Shown: piece by piece, positions 1-9,266 of the stretch
Position numbering within the stretch: position 1 is the first letter of the stretch
Layout: each line of letters starts with the position of its first letter
Assembly: GCA_016124805.1 (NCBI GenBank)
Contig: WGND01000007.1
Location: forward strand, 101,708 to 165,707
Direction of reading: 5' to 3'
Origin: Hyphomicrobiales bacterium
GTDB taxonomy: Bacteria > Pseudomonadota > Alphaproteobacteria > Parvibaculales > Parvibaculaceae
Length of the DNA stretch: 64,000 bases
Notes under the pieces: generated by a model
Told to the model about the DNA's origin: nothing
Seen by the model: only the letters and a program-made list of their open reading frames with translations
Databases searched by the model: none
Made by a program: the position numbers and the translations under genes

Positions 1-260
1 AGGGCTGCCTTGAGCGTCTCATATAATGTCGGTTCGGCGATGACGGCATGTTGGGGGCGCAGTAGACGCGCCTGCTCGACGAGAAGTGCGACATTGCGAT
101 GAGCGGTGAGCGCCACGACCTCATAGGCCTCGGGCTGGCGCGAGATGAGATCAATGGTGGAGCAACCAATGGACCCCGTTGAGCCCAAAATACTGACACG
201 CCGTGGCGCATCAGGGCGCGGGGCGCGGGTCTCGGGCTGATGCAGGGGCGTCACGGCCAT
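1..260 (-). CDS. dxr: 1-deoxy-D-xylulose 5-phosphate reductoisomerase, N-terminal part (cut by window edge)
   Basis: DXR makes 2-C-methyl-D-erythritol 4-phosphate from DXP with NADPH in the cytosolic MEP isoprenoid pathway. Only the first 86 codons lie in the window. After a roughly 20-residue Pro/Arg-rich lead the frame reads VSILGSTGSIG (about residues 22-32), the dinucleotide-binding glycine motif typical of DXR, followed by a helix ending ISRQPEAYEVVALTAHRN, also typical. The ATG at 260 overlaps the cdsA stop by 10 bp, so the two are probably translationally coupled, as in the usual uppS-cdsA-dxr order. The C-terminal catalytic part is outside the window and cannot be judged. Confidence 0.93.
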   Translation of the reverse strand, partial: MAVTPLHQPETRAPRPDAPRRVSILGSTGSIGCSTIDLISRQPEAYEVVALTAHRNVALLVEQARLLRPQHAVIAEPTLYETLKAA

Positions 261-1102
261 ATCAGCACACCTGCCGCCGGGCTGCTTCCCCCATGGAGAA
301 GGCCGATGAGTGCCGCCGCCAGACAGGCCGCGACAAGGCCATCCACCCGGTCGAGCAGCCCGCCATGGCCGGGAATGAGATTGCTGGAGTCCTTGACCCC
401 TGCCCGGCGCTTCCATGAGGATTCCAGAAAGTCGCCGGTCTGTTCCACCAGGGCGAGGCTGGCGCTGACAATGGCGAGCCAGATAACCGATCCCTGCCCG
501 AGATAATTGGCCATGAGGACGCCCACAATCGCGGCACCAACCATGCCGCCGATCAGGCCGGCCCATGTCTTCTTGGGCGAAATGCGCGGGGCGAGCTTGG
601 GCCCGCCAATGAGCCGGCCCGAGAAATAGGCACAGATGTCGATGGCCCAGACGACACCCAGGATCCAGAGCGTCGCCTCACGCCCAAGCACAGGGTCGGC
701 ACGAAGCCAGACGAGCGCCACGAAGGGCAGCACCAGATAGGGATAGGCCATGAAGGCCGGTTGCCGGGGCCAACCCCGCCAGAGCGAATAGGCCACTTCA
801 AGCGCCAGACCTGCCACGCCCACACCAAGGGCGGCCAGCGGCAGGCCTGCGGTTGTGAAGAAGACGGCCAGACAGACCGTCAAGGCAAGCCCCACCCCGC
901 GGGCAGGGCTGGCACCACCAAAGAGAAGACCCGCCAGCTCCCAGGACATGAGACAGGCGGCAACAGCCAGCATGGCGGCAAAGGGCCAGCCACCCCACCA
1001 GGCCGTGGCCAGCGCCACTGGCGCCATGATGAGGGCGGAGAGTGCGCGCACCATCAGGTCGCTGCGGGGCGTCAAAGGCTTTGTGGGGGTCTCAGGTGCC
1101 AT
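251..1102 (-). CDS. cdsA: Phosphatidate cytidylyltransferase
   Basis: CdsA is an inner-membrane enzyme forming CDP-diacylglycerol from CTP and phosphatidic acid, the branch point to all phospholipids. The 283-residue product has several hydrophobic segments (about 20-70, 85-115, 130-160, 195-225, 255-275). The family signature runs from about residue 228 to 252, with SWKRR, the KDSSNLIPGHGG core and the closing LLDR; the Lys-Asp and His-Gly-Gly residues that bind metal and substrate are present. An SPKKTW element near residue 180 is also typical. It sits 6 bp after uppS and overlaps dxr. Confidence 0.95.
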   Translation of the reverse strand: MAPETPTKPLTPRSDLMVRALSALIMAPVALATAWWGGWPFAAMLAVAACLMSWELAGLLFGGASPARGVGLALTVCLAVFFTTAGLPLAALGVGVAGLALEVAYSLWRGWPRQPAFMAYPYLVLPFVALVWLRADPVLGREATLWILGVVWAIDICAYFSGRLIGGPKLAPRISPKKTWAGLIGGMVGAAIVGVLMANYLGQGSVIWLAIVSASLALVEQTGDFLESSWKRRAGVKDSSNLIPGHGGLLDRVDGLVAACLAAALIGLLHGGSSPAAGVLIWP

Positions 1103-1108
1103 CAGGGC

Positions 1109-1873
1109 CTAGCCGCCATCGGCGGGGCTGACAGCCCCGAATCGCCGAACCCGGTTGCTGTATTCAACAAGCGCCTCGCGCAGGCTGTCGGGCGAGAAAT
1201 CAGGCCAATAGGCGTCGGTGAAGACCAGTTCGGAATAGGCGCCCTGCCAGATCAGGAAATTAGATAGCCGCTTCTCGCCACTGGTGCGAATGATCAGGTC
1301 AGGATCGGGCACGCCAGCGGTGTCCAGATGGGCCGCAACAGTCTCATTGTTGATGGTTTCCGGGTCGAGGGTGCCGGCCTTTACTTCCTGCGCAATGCGC
1401 CGGACCGCCGAGGTGATCTCGTTCTGGCCGCCATAATTAAAGGCGATCATGAGGAAGAGCTTGTCATTCCCGGCGGTCAGCTTTTCGGCATCCTCGATCA
1501 TGGCGATGATGTCGGCGGCCAGATGCTCGCGTTCCCCGATGACCCGAACATTGACGCCGTTCTGATGCAGTTCTGCCAGATCCCGTCTGATAAAGAACCG
1601 CAGCAAACCCATGAGATCATTGACCTCTTCGGGTGGCCGCTTCCAATTCTCGGAACTAAAGCTATAGAGCGTCAGATATTTGATGCCCATCTCACCAGCT
1701 GCGCGGACGATGACGCGCACCGCCTCGACACCCTGACGATGGCCGAGCTTGCGCGGCAAATGACGCTGGGCTGCCCAGCGGCCATTCCCGTCCATGATGA
1801 TGGCGACATGACGCGGCAGGTTGAGTTCAACCACCTCTTTCGCCGTCATGTCGGAATTGGGCACCATGGACAT
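1109..1873 (-). CDS. uppS: Ditrans,polycis-undecaprenyl-diphosphate synthase
   Basis: UppS condenses eight isopentenyl diphosphates onto farnesyl diphosphate, giving the lipid carrier for peptidoglycan and other wall polymers. The 254-residue product shows the family landmarks in order: [13 protein letters not shown] (about residues 22-34, with the catalytic Asp), [23 protein letters not shown], and a late [24 protein letters not shown] motif. Length is normal. ATGs occur at 1873 and 1867; the first is used here but the second is equally possible. The protein feeds lipid-carrier synthesis alongside the neighbouring dxr and cdsA. Confidence 0.96.
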   Translation of the reverse strand: MSMVPNSDMTAKEVVELNLPRHVAIIMDGNGRWAAQRHLPRKLGHRQGVEAVRVIVRAAGEMGIKYLTLYSFSSENWKRPPEEVNDLMGLLRFFIRRDLAELHQNGVNVRVIGEREHLAADIIAMIEDAEKLTAGNDKLFLMIAFNYGGQNEITSAVRRIAQEVKAGTLDPETINNETVAAHLDTAGVPDPDLIIRTSGEKRLSNFLIWQGAYSELVFTDAYWPDFSPDSLREALVEYSNRVRRFGAVSPADGG

Positions 1874-1940
1874 TTTTCCGTTTAATGGCAGTTGGTTAAC
1901 GGGGAACTCTCAGGCAGAAACCTAGCCCTTTCGGGATAGT

Positions 1941-2507
1941 TTACACCTGCATGATTTCAGCTTCCTTATGGGCGAGCGCGGCATCGATCTCGCTGATCAC
2001 TTTGTCCGTCAGCTTCTGCACCTTATCTGCCCAGCTCTTATGGTCGTCTTGAGACATGGAAGAGTCTTTTTCGAGGCGTTTCAGCTCATCCATGGCATCG
2101 CGGCGGACATTGCGGACGGCGATACGGCCCTGCTCGGTATATTTGGCCGCAACCTTGGTCAGCTCGGTGCGGCGCTCCTCGTTAAGCTCGGGGATGGGCA
2201 GGCGGATCAGCATGCCATCGACATTGGGGTTGAGCCCGAGGCCGGAGCTGCGGATCGCCTTTTCAACAGCGGACACCATGCCCTTGTCCCAGACCTGCAC
2301 CGTGAGCATGCGGGGCTCGGGGACGCCGACGGTGCCGACCTGTGAAATCGGCATCGACTGGCCATAGGCCTCGACCATGACGGGGTCCAGCATGCCTGCC
2401 GAGGCGCGACCGGTGCGAAGCCCTGCAAATTCCTGCTTCAGGGCCGCCAATGCGCCCCGCATGCGGCGCTCGATGTCATCGATATCAAAACCAGAGTCGT
2501 CAGCCAT
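1941..2507 (-). CDS. frr: Ribosome recycling factor
   Basis: RRF acts with EF-G and IF3 to split post-termination ribosomes. The 188 residues match the family's usual length (about 185). The conserved [20 protein letters not shown] stretch (about residues 30-49) and the C-terminal region with [11 protein letters not shown] and [13 protein letters not shown] mark the three-helix bundle domain. An AAAGGAT Shine-Dalgarno element lies about 6 nt before the ATG. It follows pyrH in the conserved pyrH-frr-uppS order with a 41-bp gap. Confidence 0.97.
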   Translation of the reverse strand: MADDSGFDIDDIERRMRGALAALKQEFAGLRTGRASAGMLDPVMVEAYGQSMPISQVGTVGVPEPRMLTVQVWDKGMVSAVEKAIRSSGLGLNPNVDGMLIRLPIPELNEERRTELTKVAAKYTEQGRIAVRNVRRDAMDELKRLEKDSSMSQDDHKSWADKVQKLTDKVISEIDAALAHKEAEIMQV

Positions 2508-2548
2508 TTTATATCCTTTCGGCCTTTTTCTTCATGCAAAGTCTGAAG

Positions 2549-3274
2549 TCAGACCGTATCTTCGATGATAGTACAGCGGCCCTGTCCTGTCAGAACATTG
2601 ACGAAGCCGCCATCGGTGTGGATGGAAAAAACAATGATGGGGATGCGATTTTCACGCGCCAGCGCAATGGCGGAGGTGTCCATGACCTGAAGATCGCGCG
2701 ATATCACATCCAGATAGCTCAGATGGTCATAGCGTTCAGCGCTCGGCTCCTTGTGCGGATCGGCTGAATAGACGCCGTCGACCTGGGTGCCCTTGAGCAG
2801 CGCGTCACAGCCCATCTCCGTGGCGCGCAGGGCGGCGGCCGTATCCGTGGTGAAGAAGGGATTGCCCGTGCCGGCGGCAAAAATCACGACGCGGCCTTTT
2901 TCCATGTGGCGCACGGCACGACGGCGGATATAGGGCTCGCAGACCGTCATCATGGGAATGGCGGACTGAACGCGGGTGGGCACGCCTGCCCGCTCCAGCG
3001 AATTTTGCATGGCAAGCGCGTTCATGACCGTGGCGAGCATGCCCATATAGTCGGCGCTGGCCCTCTCCATGCCCTTGGCAGCGCCTGAGAGGCCCCGGAA
3101 GATGTTGCCCCCGCCGATCACCAGGCAGACCTGAATGCCGATCTCGATGGCGCTTTTGATCTCGGCGGCGATGCGGTCCACCGTCCCGACATCAATGCCA
3201 TACTGGCCCTCGCCCATGAGGGCTTCGCCCGACACTTTCAGGAGAACACGGTGATATCGCGGTGTGGCAGACAT
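2549..3274 (-). CDS. pyrH: UMP kinase
   Basis: PyrH phosphorylates UMP to UDP with ATP in pyrimidine nucleotide synthesis; the bacterial enzyme belongs to the amino-acid-kinase fold rather than the NMP kinase fold. The 241-residue product begins with [13 protein letters not shown] (phosphate-binding Lys and Gly), then [10 protein letters not shown] (about residues 54-63) and a [16 protein letters not shown] segment near residue 135, all family hallmarks. It lies between tsf and frr, a strongly conserved order in proteobacteria. Confidence 0.97.
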   Translation of the reverse strand: MSATPRYHRVLLKVSGEALMGEGQYGIDVGTVDRIAAEIKSAIEIGIQVCLVIGGGNIFRGLSGAAKGMERASADYMGMLATVMNALAMQNSLERAGVPTRVQSAIPMMTVCEPYIRRRAVRHMEKGRVVIFAAGTGNPFFTTDTAAALRATEMGCDALLKGTQVDGVYSADPHKEPSAERYDHLSYLDVISRDLQVMDTSAIALARENRIPIIVFSIHTDGGFVNVLTGQGRCTIIEDTV

Positions 3275-3359
3275 GATGGTGCTTTCGTCAGGCGGGCTGT
3301 CAGACAGGCGGCAGAACGGGGTCGCCTGCGCGAATCCCCTATCCTGCCCACAGACAATA

Positions 3360-3391
3360 ACGCCCCCGGCGCCATAAGGCGAAGGGGGCGT
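3360..3391 (-). terminator. Hairpin between tsf and pyrH (candidate terminator or attenuator)
   Basis: Read on the minus strand just after the tsf stop, arms of ACGCCCCC / GGGGGCGT with further inner GCC/GGC pairing form a strong GC-rich hairpin. It is followed only by TATTGTCT, a poor U-tract, so it may reduce rather than stop read-through into pyrH. Confidence 0.5.
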
Positions 3392-3411
3392 GATGCTTTT
3401 ATGCCGAAAGC

Positions 3412-4338
3412 TTATCCGCGGGCGGCAGCAGCCACCTCGGCGGCGAAATCGCTTTCTTCCTTTTCGATGCCTTCACCCAGGCCGAAACGGACAAAACCGA
3501 CAACTTTGATGGGTGCGCCAATGTCGCCCTCAGCCTCGGCGACGGCCTTTTCGACCGTCAGATCAGGGTTGATCACGAAAGCCTGTGAAAGAAGCACGAC
3601 TTCCTCATAGAATTTGCGGATACGGCCTTCGACCATCTTTTCGATGATGTTGTCGGGACGGCCGGATTCCCTGGCTTCGGCGATGAGCACATTGCGCTCA
3701 CGCTCGACAACGGTCGGGTCGAGATCATCCTTGCTCAGCGAGAGCGGGTTGGTCGCGGCGATATGCATGGCGATCTGCTTGCCGAGTTCGGCAAGCTTGG
3801 CCTTGTCACCTGTCGATTCCAGACCGACGAGCACACCGATCTTGCCGAGGCCGGGGGCCACGGCAGCATGGGTGTAAGCCGCCACAGCGCCGTCGCTGAC
3901 GGTGATGACAGCGGTACGGCGGACGGTGAGGTTTTCACCGATCGAGCCGACCAGCTCGGTCACATATTCCTGCACCGATTTGGACGAACCGGGGAATGGG
4001 GCCGCCAGCAGCTTGTCGATATCGCCACCGGCTGCCAGCGCGGTTTCGGCAACGGCTGTGACCGTTTTCTGGAACTGCTCGTTGCGGGCCACAAAATCTG
4101 TCTCGGAGTTCACTTCGACAAGCGCGCCCGACAGGCCCGACGCGACAGCGCCCACGAGGCCTTCAGCGGCCACGCGACCGGACTTCTTGGCCGCCTTGGC
4201 CAGACCCTTGGTGCGCAGCCAGTCAACGGCCTGCTCCATGTCGCCGCCGGTTTCGGTCAGCGCGGACTTGCAGTCCATCATGCCTGCGCCAGTTGTCTCG
4301 CGCAGTTCTTTCACCATGCTTGCGGTGATATCAGCCAT
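3412..4338 (-). CDS. tsf: Translation elongation factor Ts
   Basis: EF-Ts is the guanine-nucleotide exchange factor for EF-Tu. The 308-residue product opens with [21 protein letters not shown], the N-terminal UBA-like domain (residues 3-23 visible), followed by the [17 protein letters not shown] core motif (about residues 72-88) that contacts EF-Tu. A GAGGAAAT Shine-Dalgarno precedes the ATG. Length is typical for alphaproteobacteria. It follows rpsB after a 165-bp spacer containing two strong hairpins. Confidence 0.97.
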   Translation of the reverse strand: MADITASMVKELRETTGAGMMDCKSALTETGGDMEQAVDWLRTKGLAKAAKKSGRVAAEGLVGAVASGLSGALVEVNSETDFVARNEQFQKTVTAVAETALAAGGDIDKLLAAPFPGSSKSVQEYVTELVGSIGENLTVRRTAVITVSDGAVAAYTHAAVAPGLGKIGVLVGLESTGDKAKLAELGKQIAMHIAATNPLSLSKDDLDPTVVERERNVLIAEARESGRPDNIIEKMVEGRIRKFYEEVVLLSQAFVINPDLTVEKAVAEAEGDIGAPIKVVGFVRFGLGEGIEKEESDFAAEVAAAARG

Positions 4339-4421
4339 GGGATTTCCTCAATCAGCTTGTCCGGCAAGGCCGGGGGGATGCAGCAATGCCCCGACAAGCG
4401 GGGCCAACGACTTGAAAGGCG

Positions 4422-4444
4422 CCGGTGCATCGCCGATGCACCGG
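4422..4444 (-). other. Perfect 10-bp hairpin in the rpsB-tsf spacer
   Basis: CCGGTGCATC, a 3-nt loop and GATGCACCGG form a perfect stem-loop in the rpsB-tsf mRNA, 85-105 nt upstream of tsf. No U-tract follows it. It could be an RNA processing or stability element that sets the rpsB:tsf ratio; that role is inference. Confidence 0.5.
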
Positions 4445-4463
4445 AACCCCTGTGTCAGATGCT

Positions 4464-4479
4464 TCCGGCCGGGGCCGGA
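4464..4479 (-). other. Second short hairpin in the rpsB-tsf spacer
   Basis: TCCGGCC and GGCCGGA arms separated by 2 nt form a compact stem 25 nt after the rpsB stop codon. Together with the hairpin at 4422-4444 it makes a structured intercistronic region; no terminator U-run is seen. Confidence 0.4.
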
Positions 4480-4503
4480 TGCGGGAAGTACCGGACGACT
4501 GCC

Positions 4504-5280
4504 TTATTCGGCAGGGGCCGCCGCTTCTTCCACGGGCAGAGCGGCTTCGACGGGCGCTTCAGCCGCGCCAAGATCAACGCCGCTGGCGATGTTGCTCTGC
4601 GAAATGCCGTCGATCACGGCACGGGAGATGATGTCGCAATAAAGCGAGATCGCACGCGCCGCGTCGTCATTGCCCGGCACCGGATAGGCGATGCCATCAG
4701 GATTTGAATTGGAGTCGAGAATGGCCACAACCGGGATACCCAGCTTGCGGGCTTCTTCGATCGCAATCGTTTCCTTGTTGGTGTCGATGACGAAGATGAT
4801 GTCCGGCAGGCCGCCCATGTCCTTGATACCGCCGATAGCGCGCTCAAGCTTGTCGCGCTCGCGGGTCATGTTCAGGAGTTCCTTTTTGGTCAGGCCACGG
4901 GCCTCACCAGCCAGCATCTCGTCGAGCTGACGCAGGCGACGGATCGAATTGGAAATGGTCTTCCAGTTCGTCAGCGTGCCGCCGAGCCAGCGATGATTGA
5001 TATAGTACTGGGCGCACTGGCGAGCTGCATTGGCAACCGTTTCAGAGGCCTGACGCTTTGTGCCCACGAAGAGGACACGACCGCCGCCGGCAACCGCGTC
5101 GCGAACGGCGACAACAGCCTGATGCAGCAGGGGCACCGTCTGCGCGAGGTCGATGATGTGGATATTGTTGCGGTCACCAAAGAGGAAAGGCTCCATCTTC
5201 GGGTTCCAGCGGTGGGTCTGGTGACCGAAATGAACACCGGCCTCCAGCAACTGACGCATACTAAATTCTGGGAGTGCCAT
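4504..5280 (-). CDS. rpsB: 30S ribosomal protein S2
   Basis: S2 is a late-assembling protein at the 30S neck. The 258-residue product starts [20 protein letters not shown], followed by RWNPKM and the FVGTKRQA motif near residue 70, and later [11 protein letters not shown] and [15 protein letters not shown], all diagnostic of S2. The last 25 or so residues are Ala/Glu-rich, as often in this class. An AGGAGAGGG Shine-Dalgarno lies 6-8 nt before the ATG. It is first in the rpsB-tsf-pyrH-frr-uppS-cdsA-dxr run. Confidence 0.98.
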   Translation of the reverse strand: MALPEFSMRQLLEAGVHFGHQTHRWNPKMEPFLFGDRNNIHIIDLAQTVPLLHQAVVAVRDAVAGGGRVLFVGTKRQASETVANAARQCAQYYINHRWLGGTLTNWKTISNSIRRLRQLDEMLAGEARGLTKKELLNMTRERDKLERAIGGIKDMGGLPDIIFVIDTNKETIAIEEARKLGIPVVAILDSNSNPDGIAYPVPGNDDAARAISLYCDIISRAVIDGISQSNIASGVDLGAAEAPVEAALPVEEAAAPAE

Positions 5281-5448
5281 GACACCCTCTCCTTTATTTT
5301 CCGGTTGGACCTCCGCGGGGGAAGAACGGCACCTCTCCGGAGAGAGGCCCGCACCGGACCGACAAACCCTATGTTGCCTTTATGACGCCCCTTTGAAGGA
5401 CGCGCCAATGAGCGTGGGAAAGCCGAACCCCGCGTGTGGAATGAGGGC

Positions 5449-5477
5449 GGTATAGGGGCAAAATGGCAAAAAGGCAA
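5449..5477 (-). promoter_or_regulatory. Candidate sigma-70 promoter for rpsB
   Basis: On the minus strand, TTGCCT (5472-5477) and TATACC (5449-5454) are separated by exactly 17 bp. Transcription would start near 5442 and give a leader of about 160 nt before rpsB. The leader contains an inverted repeat CCTCTC/GAGAGG at 5332-5347, possibly part of autogenous S2 control; that is inference. The 255-bp dnaE-rpsB gap holds no other feature I can support. Confidence 0.5.
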
Positions 5478-5535
5478 GGCCCGCGCTGAATATGGTCTGG
5501 CGAGACGCCGGACAGGCCAAATATGGCGCGGTACT

Positions 5536-8500
5536 TCAGATTTCCTGCACTTCGACGATGCCGGGGATGGATTTGATGGCCCCGTGGATTTGCGGCGTGA
5601 TGAGATAGCGCTCCGGGAGGCGAATCTCGGTCTCGCGACCGCCCTCCCCCATAAGGACGATCTGGACGAGGCCCTTGCCCTTGTCCTTGAGGCGGCTCTT
5701 GAGGGCAAAGAGCGGGCTCGTATCCTCCAGAAAGATGCGCATGCCAGCCGAGGTGTTGGCGACCACCTGATCAACCGAGCGGATGGCTTGCGCGCGCAGC
5801 TTGATGTCGTCGCCCGTGCGGTCAATCTCGACAGTGATGACGATGGAGCGACCGGGCTCCATGAGCTCGCGCGAGGCCGTGAGCACCTCGGAAAAGACCA
5901 CGACCTCGAACTGGCCTGTCGGGTCGGACAGGCTCATGAAGGCAAAGGGATTGCCCTTCTTGGATTTGCGCTCCTGCTTGCTCGTCACCGTGCCGGCGAT
6001 CTTCTCAGCCTTGTTGGTCTTGCTGAGCAATTCGGCGTAAGTGACGACACCGTCTCGCTTAAGGGCCGTCTGATAATCGTCAAGCGGATGGCCCGAAACG
6101 TAGAAACCGACGGCATTGAATTCCTCCGTCAGGCGCTGCATGGGCAGCCATGGCTCGGCATGAGGCAGCGCCGGATTGGCCACGGCTTCACTGCCGGCAT
6201 CTCCAAAGAGATTGACCTGCTGGGTCTCGCGCTCCGCTGCCGTGGCATTGGCAATGCTGAGCAGCATGTCGGCCCCGGCGAGCACCTGGGCCCGATGGGT
6301 GTTCAACTCGTCAAAGGCCCCGGCGCGGGCAAGATTTTCAAAAGTGCGCTTGTTGATGATGCGCGGATTGATGCGGCGGGCGAAATCAAAGAGGTCCTTG
6401 AAGGGCCCGCCCTCCTGACGCAGTTCCACGAGATGTTCCATCGCCTGACGGCCGACATTCTTGATCGCCGCGAGCGCATAATAGATGTCGCCATCGACCA
6501 CGGAGAAAATCGCTTCGGAGCGGTTGATGCTTGGCGGGCGCACCTTGATGCCGAGGCGGGCAGCATCTTCCTTGAAGATATTGAGCTTGTCGGTATTGCC
6601 GAGATCGAGGCTCATGGAGGCAGCGAGAAACTCGACGGGATGGTTGGCCTTGAGCCAGGCCGTCTGATAGGCGACGAGCGCATAGGCGGCGGCATGGGAT
6701 TTGTTGAAGCCATAGCCTGCGAATTTATTGACCAGTTCGAAGATGTCGGCGGCCTTGCCCTTGTCGACGCCGCGCTCAACCGCGCCGGTGACAAAACGCA
6801 CCTTCTGCTGATCCATCTCGGCCTTGATCTTCTTGCCCATGGCGCGGCGCAGAAGATCGGCTTCGCCCAGTGAATAGCCGGACAGGATCTGGGCGATCTG
6901 CATCACCTGTTCCTGATAGATGATGACGCCGTTGGTTTCTTTCAGAACCGGCTCAAGACTTGGATAGAGATAATCCGGCTTTTCGCGCCCGCGCTTGCAG
7001 TCGATGAATTTCGGGATGTTGTCCATGGGGCCGGGACGATAAAGCGCCACCATGGCGATGATGTCTTCAAAGCGGTCGGCCTGCAGCTTGCGCAGCATGT
7101 CGCGCATGCCCGAACTTTCAAGCTGGAAGACACCGACCGTTTCGCCGCGCGCCAGAAGCTCGAAACTCTTTTCATCATCAAGCGGCAGCAGCTCGAGATT
7201 GACATCGACCCCCTTGCGCTTGATGAGGCGGACCGCCTCTTTCAGCACGGTCAATGTTTTCAGGCCGAGGAAGTCAAACTTCACAAGGCCTGCTGGTTCC
7301 ACCCATTTCATGTTGAACTGGGTGACGGGCATGTCGGAGCGCGGATCGCGATAAAGCGGCACCAGTTCATCAAGCGGGCGGTCGCCAATCACCACGCCGG
7401 CGGCATGGGTGGAGGCATGGCGATAAAGTCCTTCCAGCCGCTGGCCGATTTCAAGCAGCCGTGCCACACCCTCCTCTGCGGCACCGGCCTCGCGCAGGCG
7501 CGGCTCGCCCGCAATGGCCTGAGCCAGCGTGACCGGGGCAGCGGGATTGTTGGGCACCAGCTTGCAAAGGCGGTCCACCTGCCCATAGGGCAATTGCAGC
7601 ACGCGGCCCACATCGCGCAGCACGGCGCGGGCCTGCAGCTTCCCGAAGGTAATGATCTGGGCGACCTGCCCATAGCCGTAGCGGTCCTGCACATAGCTGA
7701 TGACCTGATCACGCCGGTCCTGACAGAAGTCGATATCGAAGTCAGGCATGGAGACGCGTTCGGGATTGAGAAAGCGCTCAAAAAGCAGTCCGAAGCGCAG
7801 CGGATCAAGATCAGTGATGGTGAGCGCCCAGGCGACAACGGAACCGGCACCCGAGCCACGGCCCGGGCCGACGGGAATGTCATGTTCCTTTGCCCATTTG
7901 ATGAAGTCGGCCACGATGAGGAAATAGCCTGGGAAATCCATCTTGATGATGACGTCGAGCTCGAACTCGAGGCGCGCGCGATATTCCTCTTCCGGCGCCA
8001 CGGCCTCAATCATGGCAAGACGCGCCGTGAGGCCTTCCTGCGCCTGACGACGCAATTCGTCTCCCTCGCTCACCTCCCGGGTAAAGGTCGGCAGGATGGG
8101 CTTGCGGGTGCGCGGGCGATAGGCGCAACGGCGGGCAATCTCAATCGTGTTCTCAATCGCTTCGGGCAGGTCTTCAAAAAGCGCCACCATTTCGGCCTGT
8201 GTCTTGAAGCGATGCTCCGGCGTCAGGCGACGGCGTTCGGCCTGGCTGACATAGGCCCCGCCCGCAATGCAGATCAGGGCATCATGGGATTCAAAATCAT
8301 CCTCGCCGACAAAATAGGGTTCATTGGTGGCCACCAGCGGGATGTCATGATCATAGGCAAAATCCAGCAGGGCCGGTTCGGCGATGCGCTCGCGATCCTG
8401 ACCATGGCGCTGAAGCTCGACATAGAGGCGGTCACCAAAAATACGCTGAAGGTTGAGCAAACGCTCCTCGGCAATGCTCTTCTGGCCGGCGGCAAGCGGC

Positions 8501-8952
8501 CTGTCGACAATGCCGTCGGGACCGCCTGTCAGACAAATGAGCCCTTCCTGATGGGCTTCGACCTGATCCAGCGTGACATGGGGAAAGTCGCCCGCCTCCG
8601 GTTCCAGAAAGGCGCCGCTCGACAGCTTCATGAGATTGGCATAGCCCACCTCATCCTTGGCGATGACGGCAATGACGCCGGAAGGTTCGCGGCGCATGAC
8701 GCGGCCGGGCTCTTCCTCGGACTCAATCAGGATGGTGAGCGTGCAGCCGACGATGGGCTGGACGCCCGCATCGGAGAGAACCTCTGAAAATTCCAGCGCC
8801 CCGAAGAGATTATTGGTGTCGGTGATCGCGACCGCGGGCATGGCATCGGCCCGGCAGAGCCTGGGGACATCCTTCATGCGGATCGCCCCTTCAAGAAGCG
8901 AATAGGCGGTATGAAGGCGCAGATGGATGAATCGGGGGGGCTGAAATGTCAT
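5536..8952 (-). CDS. dnaE: DNA polymerase III subunit alpha
   Basis: DnaE is the catalytic subunit of the replicative polymerase. The chosen ATG at 8952 gives 1138 residues starting MTFQPPRFIHLRLHTAYSLLEG, the usual start of the N-terminal PHP domain; the ATG at 9024 would add 24 residues unlike the family. The polymerase domain shows GPGRGSGAGSVVAW and PDFDIDF, which contains catalytic aspartates, then a palm/fingers region with YGFNKSHAAAYA. The C-terminal third has the (HhH)2 and OB-fold regions. Length fits the dnaE1 type. It lies directly upstream of rpsB on the same strand, 121 bp after the small SOS gene. Confidence 0.98.
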   Translation of the reverse strand: MTFQPPRFIHLRLHTAYSLLEGAIRMKDVPRLCRADAMPAVAITDTNNLFGALEFSEVLSDAGVQPIVGCTLTILIESEEEPGRVMRREPSGVIAVIAKDEVGYANLMKLSSGAFLEPEAGDFPHVTLDQVEAHQEGLICLTGGPDGIVDRPLAAGQKSIAEERLLNLQRIFGDRLYVELQRHGQDRERIAEPALLDFAYDHDIPLVATNEPYFVGEDDFESHDALICIAGGAYVSQAERRRLTPEHRFKTQAEMVALFEDLPEAIENTIEIARRCAYRPRTRKPILPTFTREVSEGDELRRQAQEGLTARLAMIEAVAPEEEYRARLEFELDVIIKMDFPGYFLIVADFIKWAKEHDIPVGPGRGSGAGSVVAWALTITDLDPLRFGLLFERFLNPERVSMPDFDIDFCQDRRDQVISYVQDRYGYGQVAQIITFGKLQARAVLRDVGRVLQLPYGQVDRLCKLVPNNPAAPVTLAQAIAGEPRLREAGAAEEGVARLLEIGQRLEGLYRHASTHAAGVVIGDRPLDELVPLYRDPRSDMPVTQFNMKWVEPAGLVKFDFLGLKTLTVLKEAVRLIKRKGVDVNLELLPLDDEKSFELLARGETVGVFQLESSGMRDMLRKLQADRFEDIIAMVALYRPGPMDNIPKFIDCKRGREKPDYLYPSLEPVLKETNGVIIYQEQVMQIAQILSGYSLGEADLLRRAMGKKIKAEMDQQKVRFVTGAVERGVDKGKAADIFELVNKFAGYGFNKSHAAAYALVAYQTAWLKANHPVEFLAASMSLDLGNTDKLNIFKEDAARLGIKVRPPSINRSEAIFSVVDGDIYYALAAIKNVGRQAMEHLVELRQEGGPFKDLFDFARRINPRIINKRTFENLARAGAFDELNTHRAQVLAGADMLLSIANATAAERETQQVNLFGDAGSEAVANPALPHAEPWLPMQRLTEEFNAVGFYVSGHPLDDYQTALKRDGVVTYAELLSKTNKAEKIAGTVTSKQERKSKKGNPFAFMSLSDPTGQFEVVVFSEVLTASRELMEPGRSIVITVEIDRTGDDIKLRAQAIRSVDQVVANTSAGMRIFLEDTSPLFALKSRLKDKGKGLVQIVLMGEGGRETEIRLPERYLITPQIHGAIKSIPGIVEVQEI

Positions 8953-9046
8953 GGCGCCATTCTCGGGCGGGAAAGGCCGCCTGTCACGCCCGCCGACCAT
9001 GATATGGCCGGCGTAGCCGTTCATTCCTGTGGAAAAGTCTCAAACA

Positions 9047-9077
9047 CCCCCAAAGGGGCTGAGGCTGACCGCCTCAG
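9047..9077 (-). terminator. Tandem hairpins after the small SOS gene
   Basis: On the minus strand CTGAGGC-GGTCA-GCCTCAG (9059-9077) overlaps the stop codon of the 45-codon gene, followed at once by a CCCC-TTT-GGGG hairpin and a T-richer stretch. This could end the short transcript before dnaE, or form part of the dnaE leader. Confidence 0.4.
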
Positions 9078-9211
9078 CTGGCGATGGACTGGACGAGGCT
9101 CAGCCAGGTGGCTGTGCTGGCGACAAAGGCGACAATGGAAACCAGGGCCGCGATGTCCTTGGCCCAGGCTGTGATCGGTGCATTGTTGGTGGCGATGATG
9201 ATGCCGCGCAT
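9074..9211 (-). CDS. SOS-controlled 45-residue single-pass membrane peptide (SidA-like candidate)
   Basis: A 45-codon frame begins at an ATG (9211) with a strong ACAGGAGCC Shine-Dalgarno 6-7 nt upstream and stops at 9074. Residues 1-19 are mostly polar (Arg2, Lys18, Asp19), residues 20-41 form one hydrophobic segment (IAALVSIVAFVA then TATWLSLVQ), and a 4-residue tail follows. Two perfect GTTC-N7-GTTC boxes lie 32-72 bp upstream, over a TTGACA promoter element, so LexA repression is strongly suggested. Position is just upstream of dnaE. Caulobacter SidA is an SOS-induced 29-residue inner-membrane peptide that stops division through FtsW, encoded, as I recall, near dnaE. Homology to SidA is inferred from context, size and topology, not alignment. 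It is too short for most gene callers. Confidence 0.7.
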   Translation of the reverse strand: MRGIIIATNNAPITAWAKDIAALVSIVAFVASTATWLSLVQSIAS

Positions 9212-9242
9212 TGGATAGGCTCCTGTTGGTTTAATCTATCAT

Positions 9243-9257
9243 GTTCACTCTATGTTC
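9243..9257. promoter_or_regulatory. LexA box 1 (GTTC-N7-GTTC)
   Basis: Perfect match to the alphaproteobacterial LexA operator, a direct repeat GTTC-N7-GTTC. It lies about 32 bp upstream of the ATG of the small gene, close to or just downstream of the expected transcription start. Confidence 0.85.
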
Positions 9258-9266
9258 CGTTTGAGC

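Noticed and set aside
1876..1900. TTAA-N10-TTAA near the uppS start as a CtrA site
   Set aside because: The CtrA consensus is TTAA-N7-TTAA; the spacing here is wrong.
5434..6873. 479-codon open frame on the plus strand opposite dnaE
   Set aside because: It lies antisense to the well-conserved C-terminal part of dnaE; the protein has no recognisable domain and follows the codon bias of the opposite strand.
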